Source: Myrica gale (Eukaryota; Streptophyta; Magnoliopsida; Fagales; Myricaceae). From it: a stretch of DNA of 64,000 nucleotides. The translations under genes were made by a program, and so were the position numbers. The stretch spans positions 1,054,001 to 1,118,000 of the forward strand of contig OZ005608.1 in the NCBI GenBank assembly GCA_963930655.1, read 5' to 3'. The notes under the pieces are model-generated. The model searched no databases and was not told the origin of the DNA. It saw only the letters and a list, made by a program, of their open reading frames with translations. Of this stretch, positions 53,849 to 64,000 are shown one piece after another (the stretch's first letter is position 1; each line of letters begins with the position of its first letter).

Positions 53849-55125
53849 TGTTGGAAATATGCCCTCAAAACTAATTATTAGAATAATTATGAGATAATTA
53901 TTTATTTTATCTACACATGTATTTATTACTTTTTGGGTATAATGTTGTGACATGAGATGTTACACAGTTATATTGGTAAGTGAAATTGTAAAAAAGTCAT
54001 GTCGATGATTAATGAATCAAAAGGCGGGGAGTATGACTTTTCGGTTCCTTGTTCACTTGACCGTTGTTCTAGTACATGTTTATGTACAAATAGGTCTACA
54101 CTCGTTGTGCCTCTATTAAAATATGATGATGGACTCCGTCATTGGGGTAGTGACCTTAAGCAGACGAATGAGTGCACTGTAAGAGTACATGCACTGAACG
54201 GGATCGCATATGAATATCTTCTGGAAGTGATCACTGATGTAGAGAAGGTATTCAACACAATTAGTTTATTGTATCCTTAGACCTGAGAGGTTTATGCAGG
54301 TTTGTTTGTTATGTACTTGTACTTTGACCGAGTCATTTGGTGATGATCTTTCTAGGTCAAATATTTCAGACAATGTTGGGTCTTGTATGATAAATGAGCT
54401 TGTGTAAATGCTCAACAAGGAATCCATCAGTTTCTTTGTGAGACAGTATATTCAGTATATCTGTATAGGGTTGGACTTGAAGAAATCACTAGCCAGTGGA
54501 TGTTTGAGAAAATATTTTTCGAAATTAATATATATTATATATTTATTTGTGAAATTGTTTTAAAAACAATTTGAAAGTCCAACGAGTTACAGATTGTAAA
54601 TTAAGAATTATATGAGCTAGGGACTTAATCGGTGATATTATTCCGGTCCTATTAGCTCATGTGGAATATAGTATGGTGGAAGGATAAATAAACAAATAAT
54701 TGTTAGCGAAAGGGATTTCATGAAAAATAGTCTCACTATCTCGGGGGTCAATTGTGATATGTTAATGGACATGGTCACAATTTGTAGAAGCCCATAAATT
54801 CGGAATACAGAGTATAAGGGAGTTAATGAAAAAAAAATTTTCATGGTGATCCTACGGCCAAGATTTGAGATCCTTAAAGATCTCACGCATGGGCACAAGA
54901 GAAGTTCTGAGGGAGCCATTATAAATAGCTCAGAACTTCATTTGAGAAAGAAGAAGATGATAATACAAGAAAAACTCTCTCTAAGTTTCTCTCTCTATGA
55001 TTCTCTCTCTCAACCTGTGTGCGTGGATCTGAAGGAGAACGCCTGGGCTGCTCTAATTTCAACGATCCTGTCTTCCGCTGCGCCGATCCTGCGATCCCAA
55101 CAACATAAACACTTATTGCTATGCA
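53849..55125 (-). mobile_element. Solo LTR candidate (Copia-like), in the last APE1L intron
   Basis: Starts TGTTGGAAATATGCC, a common opening of plant Copia LTRs. A 5-bp flank ACATT (53844-53848) recurs at 55126-55130 after ...TATGCA, giving a TG...CA LTR of 1277 bp. It has a TATA box (TATAAATA at 54920-54927) and CT-rich leader sequence after it, so the LTR reads in the + direction even though the host gene is on the -. Sequence to 55242 (ending TTAACTTAACA) also looks LTR-like, so the right end is uncertain. No internal retrotransposon genes are present. The strand field refers to the host gene; transcription from the LTR would be +. Confidence 0.6.
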
Positions 55126-57066
55126 ACATTGAGAAATGGTTTATCTTCTTCATTGATTAGTCGTGTAAACACACTTGATAAAATCAAGAGGTGTTGGGGG
55201 CTCCACCAGCTATCAGTTGGGGTTTAAAGTTTTAACTTAACATGCCTGTTAAGTGCATGGTATGGCCAAAATTGTATGGCATCATGAAGATTATTGATGT
55301 AGCGCCAAGGTAATCCACTAGCTGGCACTTTGGGTTAATACTATCAACTAATTAATCTAACAACGGAAGGATTTATCTAAATTTAGCTCCATTTCTCCTA
55401 CTCATATCAAGTAAGACTAATACATGCCCAGAAACAGAAACTAGTCAATGAAATGAGATGCACCTTCTAATTCGATCCCTTTCCCCTGCATCTCACATGC
55501 AACAATCCTATCTTTGAGTTTCTCTGAAAGAATGAAATAGTCAATTCTCATTCTTTTTCCTCGATACCTGCATGAGAACCAACCATGAAGATCATGAGTA
55601 AAGACAAGCCAGTCCAACATAGTCAATTACTCTCAAGTCTCACCAGAGAGTGTAATCCATTTAACCTTTCAATGGCCTTTCCAAACATGGAAAAGACAAA
55701 TTATTAATAATCCAAGGCATATGAATCCATAATATATCAATTTCTTACTTCCCAGTGGGATTTCCAGACCATGAGAAGCCACGCTCCATGTCCTTCTCCT
55801 CGTGTGACAATCTGTATGCATCTATTAGCTTTCCCCTGAAGCACAATACAGGTTACCCAGGAATGAAATTGAGAATCTGTTAATAGAACTTCCAAAAAGG
55901 AAAGAACAGAAAAGGAATCAGAGGCGAAGCCGTGGCCTCCCCAATATTCAAACTAAATTATCCTCAGTGTAACAAAATTCTTCAGTTCAACCATGGAATA
56001 TATAGTGATAAGGACATCAGAAAATAAAAACAGAAAGGCAATGCAGCCACTTTTCCACGAGAAGCAGGAAAAGCAATGGAGCCATGATGTTCATAAACCA
56101 AACACGTGCTATGAGAAAAATAAAATAGAAGCATAAATGAATTCATAACCAAGGGAGCTGCTTTTCAATACGAATAGGTGTTGAACGAAAACATATATAA
56201 CAAAGAAACTGGAACAGCCTGCTTTCCTCTTTCCAGAGAAAGGGAAATGTGGGGAAAAGAAGAAATGACAACTTCAAGAAACTTTGGAACAAATTGCCAC
56301 TGTCCCACCTTTTCCCAACAGGACAGTCTCACGGAAAACCCTTTTTTTTTTCCAGGTCATGGTGTGACCATTCTAATTGCTACAGAATATCACGGAAACC
56401 AAGACTTTAAGATGGAACCACGTACTCTTTCAACATGGTACCAAAACGCTTCCTCTCAGCCAAGGTAAATCCAGGCTGCCCGCAGTCCTGCATCACCAAA
56501 GATCAATAAATCATAAATTACTATCCTAAATGCAGAGAACACCACACAGAAAGGGGCACATTTGGAGGAAAACAAATAGAAAAAAAGCAACATGACATTG
56601 GGTAATCTAGTTTGATGCATGCATTAAGAATCATAAACAGGAACTTGACAGAAGATGGTCATTGCCAAAAGAACTGGTAATGATGCAGAGGCATTGTTAT
56701 TTCTAAACTGATACTGATCTAGCCCTGATACAATTTGAAGGGCCTGTTCTAGATGATGGAATGCACCCAATTGTTATAAAAAAAATGGAGCAGGTAACAA
56801 ATGAAATGCACAGCTGTTAGTAAAGAAAAAGGAAAAAAAGAAAGAAAGGTTCTTTGTAATATTCGGCAGTTTATTTTCAAATTGCAACATACAAGTTTAC
56901 AAAGATAGGTATTTAGCGCAGCCAATGCAGAATTAAGGAATTGCATAACTAAAACCAAACAAGCACCAATATACAATCACCTCTTTATTTGGAGGAACAT
57001 AGCCATTGAGCCTTGCTGCACTGAAAAAATCTCGATGACTGACATCAATCTCTTCATGGCTGCAAG

Positions 57067-57280
57067 CAGGGACGAAGCCAGAAATTTGTTTCGAGGAGGG
57101 CCGGAATACAATTATAAGCAAAAAAAAAAATTCGGGGGGGCCGGAATACAATTATAAGCACTAAAATACAATTATAAGCACTACAATACAATTATGACAC
57201 TTTAAATATTAAATATTAATACTAAAATTTTTTTTCCCAAAATCTTTGGGGGGCCAGGGCCCCCCGTAGATTCGTCCCTG
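57067..57280. mobile_element. hAT-type MITE inserted at an APE1L splice acceptor
   Basis: The 214-bp element starts CAGGGACGAAGCC and ends ...TTCGTCCCTG (10-bp perfect inverted repeat CAGGGACGAA). The 8-bp target duplication GCTGCAAG lies at 57059-57066 and 57281-57288. On the - strand this duplication reads CTTGCAGC, which contains the AG acceptor of the HEEID exon. It also carries internal direct repeats of AATACAATTATAAGCA. No coding capacity. Confidence 0.9.
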
Positions 57281-57467
57281 GCTGCAAGTAAGAAATTTTA
57301 AAGGAAAAAAAAATCGAAGTATAAGTCTCTTGAGAAAAATATTGATGCATTAGAAGTAAAAAGATGCATAATGCTGATCAAACTACAATTAGTGTTAAAT
57401 TGAATAACATTATGGGAGGGCTTCTTCGAAGACCTTCCTTCACTACCGGTTTAAAGAAGCGTTTCAT

Positions 57468-59144
57468 TCTTGTTCGAACTCTCTCAACTAATCAACTGGG
57501 TGTTTTTTTTTTCGTTCCCATTTTCTTTCTATAATCTCCTTCAAATGTCAGAGGTTTCCATATCACCTAAAAAACCAGAGCTTTCTGTAATGTAGCTCGC
57601 TGCAGCCTCTTCGTGTAAGCGGAGGTTACGTATATGCCCCTTCGTAAATTTACAAATTTGGGAAATGTCTGGCTTATCAAATTACAAACGGCACCTACGC
57701 TAACTTCCATATAAGGAGAGAAGAGTAGTGGGCCTAGTGGCCCAACAACCAAGGCAAAAGAAATCAAAACAAGAGGAAGAAGAACAGTAGGGCTGAAGCC
57801 CAATACAGATTTTATGTTAAGACGATAGGATTATATGATTAGAAAAAGGGTATTTACTTGTAGTATGTTCGGCAGGCCAATAGAGGACTCAAGACGTGCT
57901 TTGCAGAAGAACGCACATATTTCCTCAAAATCAGAGATGTCCAAAAGATGTGAACAGTGATCCTAATACCCAAGCCCAAGTCCAACTGTGAGGAAACTAG
58001 CAAATCACCAAACTATTCTACATATACACTTTTCAGTAAAGAAAGAAATTCACACTTATTTACGTGCATCGAGTTCGAACAGACTTATACTATTTAAATT
58101 TAACATCCCAACTAAGAATTATTGCATTTGGCTATCGTGATTTCACACCATTTGTGACTCTCAACTCCTCAAATGACATTTTGAAACTACCCATATGGGC
58201 CCACACCTCTCTATCTGTGAATCTCTATCCACTTTCCTGATGCCTTTACACACTTTCTCAGGGCACTAAAATTTTGTCGAATTGCAAGCAAAGCAAATTC
58301 AAAATTTTCATCAAATAACTTTAAAATAATATCTTTCTCCCATCAAATCATCTATTATCATTATAATAAATATAAAAAAATCACTCAAAATCATCTATCT
58401 TTATTTTTTCACCAATTCCCATAAGAATTTTTTTTTTTCACTACTTTCTTTCAAAATCTAATAAAACTATAATTGACCTCAATTTTTACATCATTACCAA
58501 ATTTTTTAATAAACTTTTAGTTTACAATCGTTTGCTTAATCATTGTAGATTAGAAGGACCCATCAAGAGCTGGGGTGTTTGTAGACAATAAAATGTAGTG
58601 TGGAGAAGACTTGAAGTTTGAGAAGATAAGTTGGACTCGGCTCAAAAGCTAGAATGCCACCCTATCTAGAAACACCAACTTAATCATTGTCTCATGGTTT
58701 TCCCAGTGGTCTCCATCTTCTGTTTCCACTGTTAGAAAAGCTTCCGCTTCTAAATTTTCACCTCCAGACCATCAGACATCTACAACCTGAACCTGAGTCT
58801 CTGATGTTGCGGTCATGTTTGTTGAGCAGCAAGCCGTTCTGTTTTTCCGAATTCAAAGATCGAGAAACGTAAATACAGATCAGTGTTAGAAGCTGACTTC
58901 TTTATTCAGACTTTTACAATAAAAAATCAGGACATCTTATTAGACTAGCTTACCAATAATCCACATTCTGCACATGAAGAATGGTTCGTAGATTTTATTT
59001 CAATAGAATTTTCTTGCGTAATTTAAGGTCTTTTCAAATTTCAAGCAAACTTCAGCAGCATGGTGGCATCTCTAAAAATTCTAAAGTTTGACTCCATAAG
59101 CAGGAGGAGTAACATGAATCAGGGTTAAACCGCTCCTTAGTGAG
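57468..59144. other. Intergenic region between APE1L and the HAD gene
   Basis: About 1.7 kb holding the APE1L 5' UTR/promoter and the HAD 3' UTR. The part from 58265 to 58510 is very AT-rich and MITE-like but has no inverted ends that I can define. No gene is seen. Confidence 0.6.
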
Positions 59145-62100
59145 CTAGCTAACATATTGCTTCTCAAGAAGACTTCCACAGAACGTCAAGTCAAACCGTG
59201 CCTCTGGAGGATCTCCAATGCAGTCAAAGACTGCATCCGCATTCAAAAAGTCTTCATCGGCTGTGTAGCTGCGACCAGAGATTAAGACATGAAATGATGC
59301 CGTCAATGATTCACTAAAGATGGGATTGTTCGAAGGTTGAATAACTAAAAGTGTAAGTGTCTATGTAAAATTGACATTATTTCCATGGTCAAAACAGTAT
59401 TTTATTAATGTAATTTTCAGTTTAGATTGTATATAGCAACTTGATTAATGTACGAGGATGTGGAGCCAAAAAGGGGTTGTAGAAGCTGCTGAAAGGGAAC
59501 GGTTGCTGAATTGTTAAGGAGACTTTTCAGTTGGATGGGTCAGCTTAGTGGGAGGTCAATAGAATACGAGTTAACCTTTTAAAAGACTGCCCAGACCTCA
59601 AAATAACAGAGTTTGACTAATGTACCCTTACTGAAATAAGATAAAACTCTCTTCCCAAAAGGCTCGAATAACTTACGCATCCAGAATTTTCTCCTTACTC
59701 CCAATATTTCTCTCTCGAAGCTATTCCTCATTTTTCTCTCTCTGTCCAAGACCGATTTACTTAGATCTGAAGTGAGAGTGTGTTCCCTTTCCTCTGGTGG
59801 AAGATTTGAGGAAGAAGATTGCTGTTGAAGGTCATTCGTCTCAAGAAGTTTGCTGTTGAGATCAAATCACCGAAAGTTGAGATTCTTGAAGAGTTTATCA
59901 AGAACGATTGAATCTGAAGCCGACGAGTTCGTTGGTTCCATTGAAGAGCAAGACCGGAGTTGCCGGTTGTCGCTAGTGTGCCGAGCACCAACCCAATAAG
60001 GAGTATTGGGTGACTTTACAGAGAAAGAGGGATCTTGAGTGAAAGGGGTTTTTTGCTAGATCACTGAGTTGTAAAGTTTCGACGCTCTTAGTGGAAAAGA
60101 TTGGTGTAATCTACACCCGGAGTGTTTTTGTCACTTGGGGAAATCAAACCCAAGTGATTTTCACTTCGTTACCAAAAATCTCTTGTGTTGAGTCTATTCT
60201 TTTCAATCTTGATTCTTATGCTACTAACTGTGTTCTTGTTGAGAATTTGCAGATTTGAAAAAGACTTGGTAACATGAAATAGGCAAGATTTTGATTGCTG
60301 GATTTGTGACCGAATTCTTGCTGGTTATCTAGTCTTAGAGTTGTTGAGTAATTGCTGAATAGTTAATAGTTATATTGTTGTCTTTTGGTGTTAATTGTCT
60401 TGAATAATTGCTGGAAAACATCTTTACATTGAGTTTGCCTTGCTGAAAATTGCATCGGTTATTCATGTGATTATCTTGCTGATCTATTAACTAGAACTAA
60501 GTCTTTTGATTTTGGTTGTGTTATTGAACTTGATAATTGCTGGTTTTTGGACGTGATCTTGCTGAGTAAGTTGTTTGGATTTCTGATTTTAGAATTGCAA
60601 TATATCTTCTTGTTTTGATATCTGAGTTGCTGTGATCTTTACAAGATTTCTTGTTTATTTTGTTGATCTAAATCACCTTGTTTCTTGATAGAACAACTAC
60701 TGTAAATCATATTTAGATTGGTTATATAGTTGTTGCATATATCTTGTTTCTAGTTCAAAATAGTTGAATCATTGAGAATTTCTTGTTGCTGTAAAATAGA
60801 CTCTGTCTTGTTTTTGTTCGTTGCTGAATTATCTGCTCTGGGTTGGTTGCTAAGCTGCAGTAAATGTCACAGAATCTTTGTGTATTGGGTTGAAAGAGTA
60901 TGCACATTTCTTGGTCAAATCATTGATTAAATATTCATAGAATTTGGTGTTTAAAGTGTTAGAAATTTCTGCATGTTTTGTGTTAAAATAGTGGCAGGAA
61001 ATATCTTTGTCTAGTGTATAGCTTGGTTGCTGTAAAACATATCTAGTTTGATTGTTTAGTCACTTCTCATATCTTATTGTTTCTAGTTTATAGTTACCAA
61101 GATAGTGTGATAATATTGGTTGCATCTTGCTATTGGTTCTGTTCTGTTTTGATTGGTTCAGCTGTTGTAAAATTTGTTTAAGTCTTTCCTGATCAGTTTA
61201 TATTTTCTTGAAATAGTTGATTGACTGATTAGTTAGTGTCTTTGGCTCTTTGTGATTCTTTGCAAGAGTTGGTTAAAATTTTTTATACCTATTCACCCCC
61301 CCTCTAGGTATATTCTAGGGTCTAAACGTAGTTTCAAAAAGGTTACACACAGTAGCAGAAGAAAGGAAGCTATGGCTGACAGCAGAAAACTAAACAGACC
61401 TTAGGCAGTGTTGAAGAAAAGAAGAATTTTCTGAATTGCAATCATGGGATGCCAAGACATAAGATGATGGTGCACTCTGCATCTGCCAGGCACTTAGCTC
61501 TCTTCTTGCTTGTTAAGGTGTCCCTCGTATAGATTAATTCATAACTAGCCTTTTTCTATTTTTTCAACCACATAAACAAGTTTCTTTTATCCACTATTAA
61601 ACGACAAAACCAAAATAAACATCAGAAAATTTTGATAGAGTTCCAAAAGGTAGGAAGGATGTCGAAGACACCGGTATGCAGAACTTTGTTTTTGGTTGGT
61701 TAAACAGGAAAATTGGATTATAAATCTGCAAGGTACGTTAATCATTTTCAAGACATGCAGTGCCTGCTAGAAAAGAAAATGTGCTCACAGAAAAGTATGG
61801 GAACAGCAAGCACAATATTCCCAGCACAAGTAAAGGATTACCCGCTCTTTGTTATGATGCACTTCATTCCAGCAGCTTTAGCTGCTGCAAGGCCAATTGC
61901 GCTGTCCTCCACCACAACACAGCTGTCAAAAAATAACCAAGAGATGAGTTCTAAATAACTGCAATGATCTTAATGAGGAACTGCCGTGGATACACATGTT
62001 GAAACAGAAATTAACAGGTGGACACGAAATTATTGCAAGATTACTAGCAGCATGATCGCGGTAACTAAAGAATATTTAATTAATCCTAACAAATCAGTTC

Positions 62101-64000
62101 AGGTACTAGTTAATGTATGTATTGATCTATCTCCATGTGGTAAATATGTAACATAAACACTACCCATCAAAATGATTGTTGTAGCATCAGATAATATTCA
62201 GGTCTTTATGACGAGGTACCTTGAAGGATCAACACCAAGAGTGCTGGCTGCTAATACGTAGATGGCCTGTAGGGAGGAATAAATACAGTTTAGTGGCTAA
62301 CAAAGTCATCTTCATTTATTTTTTCAACAATCATGCACATTGAGTGAACTCCAAATGATAAGATAATAAGGGAGTTGATCTAATATCATGACCATCTTGT
62401 ATAAATGGCAACTAGAGGAGGTCTCTCACTTTTTTGAATGTAAAGTCAGTCAGGTTGTTGTATCTATGGGACATGATTTATTTACCATTTCGCAGCATTA
62501 AAATTGTGTATTCTAACTTTGCAATTACTTCTCAAGAACAGATGTACTTGCACCCTAGAATGCACATAAAGTAAAATCATATCATATTAAACCTAGATTG
62601 TGGCTGGAGACCAGTTTACTAAGTTGACACTGAAAGAGATGCAAAGATCAAAAGTTTACTGGATCAGGCTTTTTGCGGGGAACCACATCTCCTGCAAAGA
62701 TTTTTATTTTTTCTGCTCGCTCAGGTCCCAATAAACATGATACTATTGCAGAGACCTGAAACAAACACATAGCTCAGTTGTCAACACAAGAGCAGGTTCA
62801 AGAATCAGTATGATACAGTTCAATTGTAAATCAACTCGACCAAATAATAAGGTTATGATCCATTGATCTCATGCATAGATGCAGATACAAAAGAACCTAA
62901 ATGAGATCACTTAAATTTGTTCATCAGTCTCTTCTATGATTATTGAACAGTATCCACAGAAACCATCTGATATGCAAGAACCTGATCTCTAAAGCTAACA
63001 AACTTCAGATGCATCAAAGCGTCCTGTTTTGAACAGTGTCAAACAATGCATACAGGATACTGGTTATGGACTATTTTCAGCTGTGGACAACTGATCAAAC
63101 AATCAATAACATATGAACCTGATTATGCATACCGCCTTCTCATTCGAAGTGCTGCACACTGCAACTTTGACTCCTTTTTGTAAAGCCTGATCAATCAGCC
63201 TGTACAAGTGGATGAGAAAAGTAGACCAAAATCAGATACCTGGAGATCCAAAATAAAATCTCAGACAAGGAGACTGGTCCACTTTAGCAGATCATCTTGC
63301 TTATAACCACATTCATATTCATAAGATAGCAGTTTCAACATGGAGTGCTTGTTAGAAGGTTTTTACAGTGTAAATCCTACTAAACTCACGAGAATTATTA
63401 ATCACATGCCAGCTGCATAGATCTTGAAGGAAATAAATGTTTTAAGTATGAAAGGCATAAGCAACCTGCTAGAATGTCTATGGTTACTGAGAATGAAGAA
63501 ATAAAAGAAGCAAAACTCACTATAATCAGCAAACTTATTCGTCATGTGTGGAACCTAACTCGATCAAACTTTAAAGATCAAGATTATGATTTGAAGGAAT
63601 AGAGATGTCTGCTTAGTCAACCACTTATGGGAAAGCCAAAAAATTGAAGTTTGGACTATCAGGAAGCACCTATTCTTATAGTTTTTTTCTCACAATCAGA
63701 TAAGTACTCAAAAGACACGTAATATCCCAATGGTTCACCAGTGGTCATTACCTACTTGGAGGCTGTTAGGCAGGACTTAACTAATATGAAATGTCAAATT
63801 TAGGTATCTAGCACAAGCAGAATGATCATAATCAAAGACAGCTATCATATATTATGCATGCAAAGATAAGCAGGTAAGACAGTAACCAACTTTCCAACAC
63901 CCGGACGAAGGGGGAGCAATTTTTTCTCAATAAGGGCCATGAACAACTCTGTCTTTCTCTTGTGAAGTGAAGCTATGAACTCCTTTCTTTCGTCTTCACT
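59145..64000 (-). CDS. CBBY: HAD-family sugar phosphatase, CbbY-like, 5' end outside window
   Basis: Exons: 64000-63891 (partial), 63199-63133, 62755-62660, 62266-62220, 61922-61842, 59268-59145; phases agree. The C-terminal part reads KTELFMALIEKKLLPLRPGV, LIDQALQKGVKVAVCSTSNE, VSAIVSCLLGPERAEKI, the HAD motif III lysine in VPRKKPDP, motif IV in CVVVEDSAIGLAAAKAAGMK, and ends SLLEKQYVS. The nucleophile DxDxT and the chloroplast transit peptide expected in this family lie before the window. The Arabidopsis counterpart I recall, At3g48420 (CbbY), dephosphorylates xylulose-1,5-bisphosphate, a Rubisco inhibitor, in the chloroplast; applying that here is inference. The intron 59269-61841 holds a solo LTR candidate. 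Confidence 0.88.
59352..61336 (+). mobile_element. Solo LTR candidate, 2 kb, in the HAD gene
   Basis: Bounded by AAAAG at 59347-59351 and 61337-61341. It starts TGTAAGTGTC and ends GTTTCA, so it has TG...CA ends. Near its end is CCTATTCACCCCCCCTCTAGG, a string common at the ends of plant LTRs (shown here without its flanks). It is T-rich, has no coding capacity, and has no partner LTR in the window. The A-rich duplication is weak evidence by itself. Confidence 0.5.

Larger units (their letters stand above)
53441..57467 (-). pseudogene. APE1L: APE1L-type AP endonuclease gene lacking its central exons
   Basis: Recognised pieces: exon 1 at 57467-57434 (MKRFFKPVVKEG, the family start), then 57059-56981 (HEEIDVSHRDFFSAARLNG), 56487-56426 (DCGQPGFTLAERKRFG), 55835-55749 (GKLIDAYRLSHEEKDMERG), 55567-55464 (YRGKRMRIDYFILSEKLKD) and 53526-53441 (GFFGSDHCPVTLELSR, stop at 53443-53441). 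The last five join in frame. Between exon 1 and the HEEID exon there are only 374 bp, which include a MITE and no coding sequence. The part encoding the WNAN, EVR and GDLN catalytic motifs, about 200 residues in the family, is therefore missing. Joining exon 1 to the next exon is out of frame. The SDHCP catalytic motif remains. This is a pseudogene by internal deletion, or an assembly error. Confidence 0.8.

Noticed and set aside
57567-57803. - strand ORF of 78 codons upstream of APE1L
   Set aside because: Hydrophobic low-complexity reading without homology; it does not supply the missing APE1L exons.
62998-63022. Possible extra exon in the HAD gene
   Set aside because: The flanking exons already join in frame as NEKA|VSAIVS, the family sequence, without it.

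Overview
The window is nuclear DNA from a flowering plant, most likely a woody eudicot. It shows intron-rich plant genes, AT-rich introns and intergenic DNA, and many plant-type LINEs, MITEs, LTR remnants and a SINE. The species cannot be named from the sequence alone.

Layout. (1) Positions 411-34317, + strand: the 3' two thirds of a callose synthase gene, closest in my memory to CALS9/GSL10, with 34 visible coding exons. Its introns are packed with transposons. Intron 2 has a Mutator-like inverted-repeat element split by a LINE. Intron 5 has a 5'-truncated LINE and an intact ORF1-only LINE derivative. Intron 9 has a LINE with another LINE and a small MITE-like insert inside it. A LINE 3' remnant lies downstream of the gene. 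(2) 36678-41447, - strand: a five-finger CCCH zinc-finger protein (C3H43 type). (3) 42063-49222, - strand: a complete REF6/JMJ12-type H3K27 demethylase gene with JmjN, JmjC and four C2H2 fingers, plus an expanded acidic repeat array. (4) 53441-57467, - strand: an APE1L-type AP endonuclease gene that keeps its start exon and last five exons but lacks the central exons; a 214-bp hAT-type MITE sits exactly at a splice acceptor. (5) 59145-64000, - strand: the 3' part of a HAD-family sugar phosphatase (CbbY type), running off the window.

From memory, genes 2-5 correspond in order to Arabidopsis At3g48440, At3g48430 (REF6), At3g48425 and At3g48420, so this looks like conserved microsynteny. The callose synthase is not part of that Arabidopsis block.

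No new multi-gene system is evident. The most notable observations are the ORF1-only LINE family that shares its 3' tail with full LINEs, the MITE that duplicated a 3' splice site, the internally deleted AP endonuclease gene, and the expanded REF6 repeat. Exon borders were placed by eye from GT/GC-AG sites, reading phase and remembered homologues; phases were checked and agree for all listed exons except the broken APE1L junction.
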